Assembly (NCBI GenBank): GCA_024277195.1
Contig: JAJRVS010000147.1
Location: 1 to 34,836 of the forward strand
Origin: Verrucomicrobiota bacterium
GTDB taxonomy: Bacteria; Verrucomicrobiota; Verrucomicrobiia; Verrucomicrobiales; DEV007
Direction: 5' to 3'
Length of the DNA: 34,836 nt
A program made the position numbers and the translations under genes. The notes beneath the pieces are model-generated. The model did no database searches and had not been told where the DNA came from. It saw nothing but the letters and a program-made list of their open reading frames with translations. Shown in pieces: positions 16,951-24,667 of the stretch; position 1 is the stretch's first letter, and each line of letters begins with the position of its first letter.

Positions 16951-17012
16951 TCCGTTTCTGTCTGGGGATAACGCGCTGAGTAAACAAATATGGAAATTTG
17001 TTTTACGGGTGG
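16951..17012 (+). repeat. Dispersed hairpin repeat, copy 3
   Basis: The core AACAAATATGGAAATTTGTT (16983-17002) is identical to copy 1 and is followed by TTACGGG. The upstream part CCGTTTCTGTCTGGGG...GCGCTG aligns with copy 1. It lies 89 bases from copy 2 in the same orientation, between the TPR gene and the Minf_1886 gene. Confidence 0.7.
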
Positions 17013-17085
17013 ATTTGTAACTGAAAACTTGACGATGGGGGTGGGAGACTGCACGTCATTGTAGGTGAAAAAATCACCGTAAAGT

Positions 17086-17535
17086 ATGCAAAAGATTGGT
17101 TTTGAAGAAGCAGTGGTGAGAATCCGGCAGGAGGACGGGCGTTACGACAGTGACGCTTATGTTTTCCTGCGTGATGCCTTGGATCATTCGGTGCGGGCGA
17201 AGCAGGAGAAGATGGGCGAGGAATATCCGCATGTCGGGGGGCAGGAGCTGCTGTTTGGTTTCCGGGATCTGGCGCTGGATGAGTTTGGACCGATGGCGGA
17301 GACGGTGCTGGAGGTATGGGGGGTGACTTGCTCGGAGGATGTGGGCGAAATGGTGTTTCAATTGATTGAAATGGGCGCTTTTGGTCAGTCGGACGACGAT
17401 ACCCGGGAGGATTTCAAAGAGGTGTTTTCTTTTGACGAAGCTTTCAGGGAGCCTTTCCGGCCGAAAAAGAGAAGTCAGGAGTTAGTTGTCAGGAGTCGGA
17501 AATCAGGAGTCAAGAGTCAGAAATCGGGATCATAA
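17086..17535 (+). CDS. Minf_1886 family protein
   Basis: This 149-residue protein is of a family restricted mainly to Planctomycetes and Verrucomicrobia and of unknown function. The conserved core is residues 1 to about 128, with RDALDHSVRAK, HVGGQELLFGFRDLALDEFG and VWGVTCSEDVGEMVFQLIE. It has no signal peptide and is probably cytoplasmic. The last 20 residues or so (SQELVVRSRKSGVKSQKSGS) are basic and Ser/Gln-rich and are encoded by the degenerate repeat at 17471-17530, so they are probably an added tail. Its stop TAA overlaps the ATG of the protease gene (TAATG), which suggests coupled translation. Confidence 0.85.
   Translation: MQKIGFEEAVVRIRQEDGRYDSDAYVFLRDALDHSVRAKQEKMGEEYPHVGGQELLFGFRDLALDEFGPMAETVLEVWGVTCSEDVGEMVFQLIEMGAFGQSDDDTREDFKEVFSFDEAFREPFRPKKRSQELVVRSRKSGVKSQKSGS
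17471..17530 (+). repeat. Degenerate GTCAGGAGT-type short tandem repeat
   Basis: Variants of GTCAGGAGT and AATCAGGAGTCAAGAGTCAG recur about every 10-20 bases across this stretch. They form the 3' end of the Minf_1886 gene and stop just before the protease start codon. Confidence 0.6.
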
Positions 17536-20069
17536 TGGCGGCGATAGAATTTCCACAAACCAGTGCCCAAGTGCGGCGACTGCCCAATGGGCTGGAACTG
17601 ATTATCAAAGAAGATCGCAGCGCACCGGTGGTGAGTCTGCAGGCTTGGTGCCGGGTGGGCAGTATGCACGAGGGGGATCGCATGGGTGCGGGCATGGCGC
17701 ATTTTGTCGAGCACATGTTGTTCAAGGGCACCGAGAAGCGGGATGCGAATGAGATCGCCGAGGTGGTGCAGGGCTGTGGCGGTTATATCAATGCTTACAC
17801 TTCGTTTGACCGCACCGTTTATTGGATCGATACGCCGCGTGAGGGGGCGGAGGTTTGTCTGGATGTGTTGGCGGATGCGATTTGTCATTCGCGCCTGCCT
17901 GAGGAGGAATTTGGCAAAGAGCAGGAAGTGATCCGGCGGGAGTTTGCCATGGGCGATGATAATCCTGGCCAGGTGTTGAGCAAACAACTGCTGTCCACCG
18001 CTTTCCGGGTGCATCCGATGCGTCATCCGGTGATCGGTTATCTGGATGTGTTTGATACTCTGACCCGCGATGATCTGAACGAGTTTTATCGCCGCGAATA
18101 CGCGCCGGATAATGTGTTTTTTGTGGTGGTGGGTGACGTGGATGCTGACAAGATTTATGATCAGCTGGCTAAAGCTTTCGAGGGGGCTCCGCGCCGGGCG
18201 CGTTCACTGGTGATGTTACCGGATGAACCGAAGCAGATGGGACGCCGTGAGCGGCATGAGGAATTTTCCACGGATCTTTCCCGCATGAGGCTAGGCTGGC
18301 ATATTCCCGGCGGCAGTCATCCGGACGGTGCGGCACTGGATGTGTTGGCGATGATGTTGGGACAAGGTCAGAGTTCGCTTTTGTATCGCCGCATCCGGGA
18401 GGAGTTGGGCTTGGCTCATTCGGTCAGTGCTAGTTCGTATAGTCTGGCGAACACCGGTTTGTTTTTGCTGGCAGCAGACTGTGAGGCGGACAAACGTGAG
18501 CGGGTGATGGAGGAATTGCTCAAAGGTTTGGACGAGGTGAGGCAGGGGGCATTAAAACAAGCGGATTTGGACAAGGCGGTGCGCATGGTTTTGAATTCAC
18601 AATTCTCGACTCTGAGCACGATGAATGGTCAGGCGTCGGATTTGGGATCGAACTGGTTGTTTGCAGAGAATCTGGATTTCACTCGGGATTACATTGCGCA
18701 ATTGCAGAAAGTGGATCTGGATGATGTGGCGACTGTGGTAGGGCGTTATTTTTCTGATGAAGGCATGACCTCGGTTTCGCTCAATCCTGTGGGTTCCTTG
18801 AAGCGGGTGAGTGCGGGATCCGGTGGCAAGTCGGAATCAGCGGTGGAAAAGGTGATTTTGGGAAACGGACTTACTTTATTAGTTAAATCCGACAAACGAT
18901 TGCCGGTGGCGAATGTTTCGGCGGTGTTCAGGGGGGGGGTGTTGGCTGAGACAGAGGTTAATAACGGAGTGAACTCGCTGCTTTCCAGCTTGCTGACCAG
19001 CGACACGGCTAACCGATCGGCAGAGCAGGTGGCGGAGGCCATTGAGTCGGTGGGTGGCGCGATCGGGGCTTCTTCGGGTAACAATACCTTTGGGGTTTCC
19101 GGTGAAGTGATGCGTCCTGATCTGGAGCTGTTGGTCGATTTGATTGGGGATTCCCTGTTGTGTCCGGCTTTTGTACCGGAAGCGGTGGAGCGTGAAAAGT
19201 CTTACCAGTTGGCGGGTATCAAAGCCGAGGACGACCATCCGATGTCGGTGGCGATGCGGCGTTTGCGCAGTGAACTGTTTGGGGGTCATCCCTACGCTTT
19301 ACGCGCTTCGGGAACGCAGCAGTCGGTGGATTCACTGGATGGTGGGGTGTTGGAAAAATTCCGCGCGCAGTATGTGGCCGGGCGCAATGCGGTGGTGACG
19401 GTTTATGGTGATATCGATGCGGATGAAGTGATCGAACTGGTGCAGGGCAAATTGGGAGGCATGGCAAGCGGCGATCAGGCTTTTGCATCGCCAGTGGTGG
19501 CGGGTGGGGAGATTGACGGGCCACGAGAGGTGACTTTATTGCATGAAAAATCCCAGGCGATTTTGATGGAGGGATTTCGTAGTTGCGATTTGGCGCACGA
19601 GGATCGGGCGGCTTTGGATTTGTTGCACGAGGCGTGCAGCGATATGTCCTCACGGCTGTTTGTGAAAATACGCGAGGAACTTGGTTTGGCTTATTCGGTG
19701 GGGGCTAGTCAATTGCTCGGTCCGGAACCGGGTTGTTTCCTTTTTTATGCGGCGACTTCACCGGAGAAGCTTGATGAAGTGCAGCAGGTCTTGTTGGACG
19801 AGGTGAAAAGAATGCGCGAGCTGGGCTTGGAATCCGCTGAGCTGGAACGGGCAAAAAGTTCATTGATCGGCAAGGAGGTGATTCGCTTGCAGAGCAGTCA
19901 GAATCAGGCGGCGGTATCGGGTTTGGATGAGCTGCTGGGTTTGGGTTGGGATAACTATCAACAGACTTCGGAGAAAATAGCTGCGCTGAGCAATGACGAC
20001 ATCATGCGGGTTGCTTCGACTTACTTTCAAGATGCAGGTCGAGTGGTGGTGCGGTTGACGACGGGGTGA
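17535..20069 (+). CDS. M16 family zinc metalloprotease, two fused domains
   Basis: This 844-residue protein has two M16 halves in tandem. The N-terminal half (about 10-425) has the inverted zinc motif HFVEH at 56-60 and the downstream acidic segment EEFGKEQEVIRREF that supplies the third ligand. The C-terminal half (about 430-844) has the same fold by sequence but SLLSS in place of HxxEH, so it should be catalytically inactive and shape the substrate chamber, as in other M16 enzymes. No signal peptide is visible, so the enzyme is probably cytoplasmic, unlike periplasmic pitrilysin. ATG 17535 overlaps the stop codon of the previous gene by one base. Confidence 0.93.
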   Translation: MAAIEFPQTSAQVRRLPNGLELIIKEDRSAPVVSLQAWCRVGSMHEGDRMGAGMAHFVEHMLFKGTEKRDANEIAEVVQGCGGYINAYTSFDRTVYWIDTPREGAEVCLDVLADAICHSRLPEEEFGKEQEVIRREFAMGDDNPGQVLSKQLLSTAFRVHPMRHPVIGYLDVFDTLTRDDLNEFYRREYAPDNVFFVVVGDVDADKIYDQLAKAFEGAPRRARSLVMLPDEPKQMGRRERHEEFSTDLSRMRLGWHIPGGSHPDGAALDVLAMMLGQGQSSLLYRRIREELGLAHSVSASSYSLANTGLFLLAADCEADKRERVMEELLKGLDEVRQGALKQADLDKAVRMVLNSQFSTLSTMNGQASDLGSNWLFAENLDFTRDYIAQLQKVDLDDVATVVGRYFSDEGMTSVSLNPVGSLKRVSAGSGGKSESAVEKVILGNGLTLLVKSDKRLPVANVSAVFRGGVLAETEVNNGVNSLLSSLLTSDTANRSAEQVAEAIESVGGAIGASSGNNTFGVSGEVMRPDLELLVDLIGDSLLCPAFVPEAVEREKSYQLAGIKAEDDHPMSVAMRRLRSELFGGHPYALRASGTQQSVDSLDGGVLEKFRAQYVAGRNAVVTVYGDIDADEVIELVQGKLGGMASGDQAFASPVVAGGEIDGPREVTLLHEKSQAILMEGFRSCDLAHEDRAALDLLHEACSDMSSRLFVKIREELGLAYSVGASQLLGPEPGCFLFYAATSPEKLDEVQQVLLDEVKRMRELGLESAELERAKSSLIGKEVIRLQSSQNQAAVSGLDELLGLGWDNYQQTSEKIAALSNDDIMRVASTYFQDAGRVVVRLTTG

Positions 20070-20146
20070 GGTGGGTTTGGTTAGAGCAAAAAGCAGGGAA
20101 TCGCTAATCGACGCGAATAGAACAGGGCTTGAGGACGCGTTGGATT

Positions 20147-20174
20147 TTGAAGGTTTTATTCCCAGGATTATAAA
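20147..20174 (+). promoter_or_regulatory. Probable promoter of the kdsA-lpt cluster
   Basis: TTGAAG (20147-20152) and TATAAA (20169-20174) are separated by 16 bases, close to the housekeeping sigma consensus. The leader to the kdsA GTG would be about 113 bases and contains a 24-codon frame at 20216-20290. Confidence 0.45.
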
Positions 20175-20293
20175 TTGAAGGGGTGAAAGTAGGTACATGT
20201 GAATAGTTGCCAAACATGAAAGTTGCTGTTGCTGTTGCTGGTTTTGGTGGTGAAACGCCTTGCGGGAGCTGGGGAGCTTGGCTAAACTGAGAT

Positions 20294-21139
20294 GTGTCAG
20301 ATTCCGTAATAGAAAGTCCGTCTCTTCCCGTCATTCCCATTCAAGATCTTGAATTGGGAGGGGAGCAGCTTGTTTACACGCTGGGGCCTTGTGTGATGGA
20401 GTCGGAGGCCTTTGTCTGGTCGATGGCCAGGGAGCTCAAGAAGCTGACGGAGTCGCTGGGCACGGGTTTTGTGTTCAAGGCTTCTTTTGACAAAGCGAAC
20501 CGCAGTTCGGTGGATTCTTTTCGTGGTATGGAGTGTCGGCAAGGCTGTGAGATTTTGGGGGATATCGGCAAGGAGCTCAAGCTGCCGGTGACCACCGATA
20601 TCCATTTGCCGGCGCAGGCGGAGATGGCGGCTGAGTGGATCGACGTGTTGCAGATTCCGGCTTTTTTGTGTCGCCAGACGGATTTGATCCAGGCTGCTGC
20701 CGAGACCGGTCGGGTGGTCGGGGTGAAAAAGGGGCAGTTTCTGGCACCTTGGGATATGGTCAATATTGCTGACAAGTTGCGCCATTTTGGTTGTGAACAT
20801 TTCTTTTTTATCGAAAGAGGCACCAGTTTTGGCTACAATAATCTGGTGGCGGATATGCGATCGATCGTATGGATGAGGGAGCAAGGGGTTCGAGTGGTGT
20901 TTGATGCGACCCATTCGGTTCAGCGTCCGGGGGGATTGGGTGGCACCAGCGGCGGCGACGGAGTGCTGGCTCCGGTCTTGGCGCGGGCGGCGGTGGCGAC
21001 GGGTTGTGATGGAGTGTTCATGGAAACCCATCCTGATCCGGCCAAAGCATTGTCCGATGGACCCAATCAGGTGCCTTTGGCAGAGTTGGCTGGAGTTTTG
21101 GAAAAATTGCAACAAATACACAAGGTGGTGACGCTTTAG
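20294..21139 (+). CDS. kdsA: 3-deoxy-8-phosphooctulonate synthase (Kdo-8-P synthase)
   Basis: This 281-residue enzyme condenses phosphoenolpyruvate with arabinose 5-phosphate to Kdo-8-phosphate, the first committed step to the LPS inner-core sugar, in the cytoplasm. Family motifs are GPCVMES (31-37), FKASFDKANRSS, TTDIHLPAQ, KKGQFLAPWDM, ERGTSFGYNNL, FDATHSVQRPGG and ETHPDPAKALSDGPN. Cys33 in GPC marks the metal-dependent class (the metal-independent enzymes have Asn there). The start is GTG 20294; the overlapping ATG at 20292 is out of frame. The gene heads the LPS-export genes, with ten bases before the lptC-like gene. Confidence 0.96.
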   Translation: MSDSVIESPSLPVIPIQDLELGGEQLVYTLGPCVMESEAFVWSMARELKKLTESLGTGFVFKASFDKANRSSVDSFRGMECRQGCEILGDIGKELKLPVTTDIHLPAQAEMAAEWIDVLQIPAFLCRQTDLIQAAAETGRVVGVKKGQFLAPWDMVNIADKLRHFGCEHFFFIERGTSFGYNNLVADMRSIVWMREQGVRVVFDATHSVQRPGGLGGTSGGDGVLAPVLARAAVATGCDGVFMETHPDPAKALSDGPNQVPLAELAGVLEKLQQIHKVVTL

Positions 21140-21149
21140 TGACTGGACG

Positions 21150-21884
21150 ATGGGCATAGCACAAACGAAAATGATGAGAGCGAGCTCCGGACGATTTGAA
21201 GTGCGTATCGCTTGCCTGTTGCTGGCTGTTTTTCCGTCGTTCTTTTTGGTATCCGGAGTGGACTTGCAGGCTCAGGACCGGCCGGCAATCGCCCGTCCGA
21301 AAAAAACAAGCAAAAAGGCTTCGCCTGCTAAAGCGGCGCAATCCGGTAAAACATCGGCGACTTCCCAATCGTCTGCTGCGACGAAAAAAAGCCAAACAAA
21401 GGCGGATGGAACGGCGGAGGTAGCCAAGGGCCCTAATATTGATATAGGCAAAATCTTGCCGGAGGGACGGAGCTTGAAGGGGGTAAAATTGCCGAGTTAC
21501 ACCGGGGATCGCCTGAGTTCGCTGATGACCGCGATCACAATGAAACGTTTGGATGATAAGCATCTCGATATGGAGGAACTGCGTATTATAATGTACGCAA
21601 AACCCGGAGAGACCGATACTTTGATTTCGACAGAACGTGGCATTTATGACTTGGAAAAAGAGGAGATCACCAGTGATACCCGCACCCGCATTGAGCAGGA
21701 AGGGGTGTTTGACTTGGAGGGGGATCAGATGGTATTTGACGCCGTCACTCAAAAAGGGAAGATGACAGGCCGGGTGAAAATGCTACTTTATAAAATGGAG
21801 GGAAATATGATGCCGCAGAAGAAATCGGATGAAGCGGTGAATGACGAGGAAAAGGGCAGTGAAAAACGGGAAGGAAACGCATGA
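21150..21884 (+). CDS. lptC: LptC-like LPS export protein
   Basis: This 244-residue protein has an N-terminal hydrophobic segment (about 18-36) that serves as signal or anchor. A Lys/Ala/Ser-rich linker (about 45-90) follows, then an LptC/OstA-like beta domain (about 100-225; LPSYTGDRLSSLMTAITMKR, LISTERGIYDLEKEEITSD). LptC is the bitopic periplasmic part of the LPS transporter that passes LPS from LptBFG to LptA. Identification rests on the weakly conserved domain plus position between kdsA and lptA/lptB. Met8 or Met9 could be the true start. Its stop overlaps the next ATG (ATGA). Confidence 0.75.
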   Translation: MGIAQTKMMRASSGRFEVRIACLLLAVFPSFFLVSGVDLQAQDRPAIARPKKTSKKASPAKAAQSGKTSATSQSSAATKKSQTKADGTAEVAKGPNIDIGKILPEGRSLKGVKLPSYTGDRLSSLMTAITMKRLDDKHLDMEELRIIMYAKPGETDTLISTERGIYDLEKEEITSDTRTRIEQEGVFDLEGDQMVFDAVTQKGKMTGRVKMLLYKMEGNMMPQKKSDEAVNDEEKGSEKREGNA

Positions 21885-23182
21885 TGAAATTATCGATAGC
21901 AAAAAGAGTGTTAGTGTTGGCTGTGGGGGCTGGGGTTGCGATGGCGACTGTAGGATCGGGAGGAAATGTCAAGGCGGCGGATTCGCAAAAATTCAAACTC
22001 AGTGACTTGTTCAAAAAGAGCAAATCAGGGTCGGGCAAAACAAAGAGCAAATCGACGACGAGTAAAACGACTACGTCTGCTACGGAAAAAACAGCGGAGA
22101 AAAAGGCGGCTCCGGCGGCGACAAGCACGAGCAAGGCCGCTACGGATACTCAATCCACGGCCAGCTCCTCGAAGCAGATGTCGACGGTGGATCAGTTGAA
22201 ATCGCTGACCGGTCAATTAGACAAAGCGGGGACGGATCCGGATGCTTTGTTGCGTTCGGCGCGTGCGCGTTTTCTCAAACTGAAGGAGCAGGAGGCTGCT
22301 TCAAAAAAGAAACCGGCAACTGTTGTTAAGAAAGATAGCAGCACTAAAAAAACAGAGATGGCTAAACCGAGCTCCAAAGTTGAGAGCCCGACGGTAGCCA
22401 AGAGTCAAACTGCGCCGGTGAAGACTTCGGAAAAGCCAGTAACAACAGCAGTGGTGACCTCGGCGAGCAAGCCGGTGCAGACTTCGAGAGTGGTGGACCC
22501 TTCGCGTCCCCCTTCATTGGCACCGTTGACGACAGTCGCTGCGGCTACGGTGATCACGTCGAGAGAGGTTCCTGCGGAAAATCTGCAAACATCTCTGGCG
22601 GCCAGTGCGGTGCCCGCTCCGAAACCTTTGGTGGCTAAGAAGCAGAAGAAAAAAAGCAAATCAGCACCCAGCGCGATGGAAATCACTTCTGACGAGGTGG
22701 AAATGGATAATGAAAAGCATACCACCACTTTTATTGGTAATGTGTATCTGGTGCATCCGACTTTTAACTTAAGAAGTGACCGCTTGGTGATCTACATGCA
22801 CGATGAGAGCGTGGAATCGGAAGCGCCCTTTAAAACAGCGGTGGCGACTGGTGCCCGGGTGATTGTCGAGCGACTGAATGATAAAGGTGGCAAGGATGTG
22901 GGGCAATCCCGCAAAGTGAACTACGATGCGTTGACCGGCGATTTAATTTTAAGCGGAGGACCGCCTCAGTTGCAGAGCGGCTCCAGTTTGGTGCAAACGA
23001 ACTCCGAAGAGGCGACGATCACTTTAAAAAGAGACGGCAATCACAGTGTGAAAGACAAAGGCTCCAAAAAGGGCGGGGGAGCGAAGATTATTATACCGGT
23101 GAATGGCAAAAAAGGAGCAGGGAGCAAAGGGCCTAACCTGATGCCTTCCAAGCTGGGGGATATTTCTTCCAAACGCAAATAG
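21881..23182 (+). CDS. lptA: LptA-like LPS export protein with long low-complexity linker
   Basis: This 433-residue protein has a signal peptide at about 1-32. A Lys/Ser/Thr/Ala-rich stretch of some 230 residues is unlike the compact LptA of enterobacteria. The OstA/LptA domain is at about 265-390 (SAMEITSDEVEMDNEKHTTT, FIGNVYLVHPTFNLRSDRLV, KVNYDALTGDLILSGGP). LptA forms the periplasmic bridge that carries LPS to the outer membrane. The long basic linker could span the periplasm or bind peptidoglycan; that is inference. It overlaps the lptC-like gene by four bases. A second in-frame ATG follows at 21884. Confidence 0.8.
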   Translation: MMKLSIAKRVLVLAVGAGVAMATVGSGGNVKAADSQKFKLSDLFKKSKSGSGKTKSKSTTSKTTTSATEKTAEKKAAPAATSTSKAATDTQSTASSSKQMSTVDQLKSLTGQLDKAGTDPDALLRSARARFLKLKEQEAASKKKPATVVKKDSSTKKTEMAKPSSKVESPTVAKSQTAPVKTSEKPVTTAVVTSASKPVQTSRVVDPSRPPSLAPLTTVAAATVITSREVPAENLQTSLAASAVPAPKPLVAKKQKKKSKSAPSAMEITSDEVEMDNEKHTTTFIGNVYLVHPTFNLRSDRLVIYMHDESVESEAPFKTAVATGARVIVERLNDKGGKDVGQSRKVNYDALTGDLILSGGPPQLQSGSSLVQTNSEEATITLKRDGNHSVKDKGSKKGGGAKIIIPVNGKKGAGSKGPNLMPSKLGDISSKRK

Positions 23183-23217
23183 ACTTGGTGCGGACTATAC
23201 AGAACTGACAGATAATT

Positions 23218-24030
23218 ATGAATACCGGCTCTGAGCTCTCGCAAGCCCCTTTGAATGCTAAATCAGGCCTTGCGCCTAATCGCTCCACTAATAGAGATGG
23301 AGAGTTTGCAGCGTTGATGCACACCGAGGGATTGGTGAAGGTTTATGATGGTCGCGCGGTGGTGGACGGAGTCGACATTCATGTCGGCAATGGTGAGATT
23401 GTGGGTTTGCTAGGGCCGAATGGGGCGGGCAAGACGACGACTTTTTACATGATCGTGGGGCTGGTGCCGCCGAATGAGGGGCGGGTGGTTTTTAGTGATC
23501 AGGATGTGACCAACGAGCCGATGTATAAACGGGCTCGGGTGGGCATGGGCTATTTGCCGCAGGAAGAGTCGATTTTTCGCAAGCTGACGGTGGAGCAGAA
23601 CATCATGGCGGTATTGGAAACGCAGAATTTCACCAAAGGCGAGCAGAAAGAGCGTTGTCATACTTTGATGCAGCAGTTTGGTATCGAAGGATTGGCAAAA
23701 AATGTAGCTTTGACTTTGAGTGGTGGAGAGAAACGCCGTTTGACGATTGCTCGATCCTTGGTGACCGAGCCGCGTTTGCTGATGTTGGACGAGCCTTTTT
23801 CAGGAGTGGATCCGATCGCTGTGAGTGAGATCCAGGACATCATTGTGCAGCTGAGGGAATCGGGCCTGGCGATTTTGATCACCGATCACAATGTGCGCGA
23901 AACTTTGAATATCGTGGATCGAGCTTATTTGCTCTGTGAGGGCAAGGTGGTGCGCGAAGGCAACCGTGACTTTTTGATCAATGACCCGGTGAGTCGTGAG
24001 CTTTATCTCGGAGATCGATTCAGTATGTGA
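23218..24030 (+). CDS. lptB: LPS export ABC transporter ATP-binding protein
   Basis: This is a 270-residue cytoplasmic ATPase that powers LPS extraction with LptFG. Walker A is GPNGAGKT (66-73), Q-loop Gln115, signature LSGGE (167-171), Walker B LLMLDEP (187-193) and switch His224. The segment GMGYLPQEESIFRKLTVEQN is characteristic of LptB. The first 33 residues are extra relative to the family. Met34 (23317) would give the usual N-terminus, but neither start has a clear ribosome site. LptF and LptG are not in the window, and rpoN, which often follows lptB in Proteobacteria, is absent. Confidence 0.93.
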   Translation: MNTGSELSQAPLNAKSGLAPNRSTNRDGEFAALMHTEGLVKVYDGRAVVDGVDIHVGNGEIVGLLGPNGAGKTTTFYMIVGLVPPNEGRVVFSDQDVTNEPMYKRARVGMGYLPQEESIFRKLTVEQNIMAVLETQNFTKGEQKERCHTLMQQFGIEGLAKNVALTLSGGEKRRLTIARSLVTEPRLLMLDEPFSGVDPIAVSEIQDIIVQLRESGLAILITDHNVRETLNIVDRAYLLCEGKVVREGNRDFLINDPVSRELYLGDRFSM

Positions 24031-24085
24031 GATGCTGAGAATTTTTACTGATTAATACTAACCCATAACCTATAAAAAAAACACC

Positions 24086-24664
24086 ATGCAGGTACAGAAC
24101 GTAAATCTTCCTATAACCGTAACCGGACGCCATGTGACCGTCACCGACGCGATGCGCGACCATGCCCATAAAAAGGTGGAAGGATTGCACTTGGATTATC
24201 CAAAAATCATCGAAGCTAAAGTGATTCTCGATGTGCAAAAAAACCGTCAGAAAGCGGAAGTGATTCTCCATTGCGCCAATCATATCACCATTGAGGCTGA
24301 TACGGAGACGGAGGATATGTATGCATCGATTGACGAAACTTTGAGCAAAATCGCTCGCCGGATGAGGAAATACAAAACCCGGATGTTGAAATCCCATCGC
24401 CCGCGCAAGCAGGATATCCGCCACCTTGAAGAGCGGGTGTTCAGTTCGGATGTGCCGGATGATCATGAAGAAGAAGTGAAGCCGGTGATTGTGCATCAGG
24501 CTAATTATCGCATTCGTCCTTTGTTTGAAGAGGAAGCTATCATGGAGATGGAGTTGAGTGAGCGTTCGTTCATCGTTTTTCACAATGCTGCGAATGAGCG
24601 CTTGAGTGTGCTTTATCGTCGTAAGGACGGGGATTACGGAATGATTGAACCTGAGCAATCATAG
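24086..24664 (+). CDS. hpf: Ribosome hibernation promoting factor, long form
   Basis: This 192-residue protein has an N-terminal S30AE domain (about 1-105, ITVTGRHVTVTDAMRDHAHK) that binds in the 30S decoding centre. A charged linker and the C-terminal dimerisation domain of long-form HPF (about 132-190, ending RLSVLYRRKDGDYGMIEPE) follow. Long HPF pairs 70S ribosomes into inactive 100S dimers during slow growth. It lies 55 bases after lptB and 3 bases before hprK. The linkage lptB-hpf-hprK/ptsH resembles the proteobacterial rpoN region without rpoN. Confidence 0.95.
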   Translation: MQVQNVNLPITVTGRHVTVTDAMRDHAHKKVEGLHLDYPKIIEAKVILDVQKNRQKAEVILHCANHITIEADTETEDMYASIDETLSKIARRMRKYKTRMLKSHRPRKQDIRHLEERVFSSDVPDDHEEEVKPVIVHQANYRIRPLFEEEAIMEMELSERSFIVFHNAANERLSVLYRRKDGDYGMIEPEQS

Positions 24665-24667
24665 ATT

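Noticed and set aside
20104-20340. 78-codon minus-strand frame ending FKIQRVLKPCSIRVD between the protease and kdsA
   Set aside because: The C-terminal part looks somewhat protein-like, but the upstream half overlaps kdsA and its GTG start; no family recognised, so left uncalled.
20297-21157. 286-codon minus-strand frame opposite kdsA
   Set aside because: kdsA is certain from its motifs; the antisense translation resembles no protein family.
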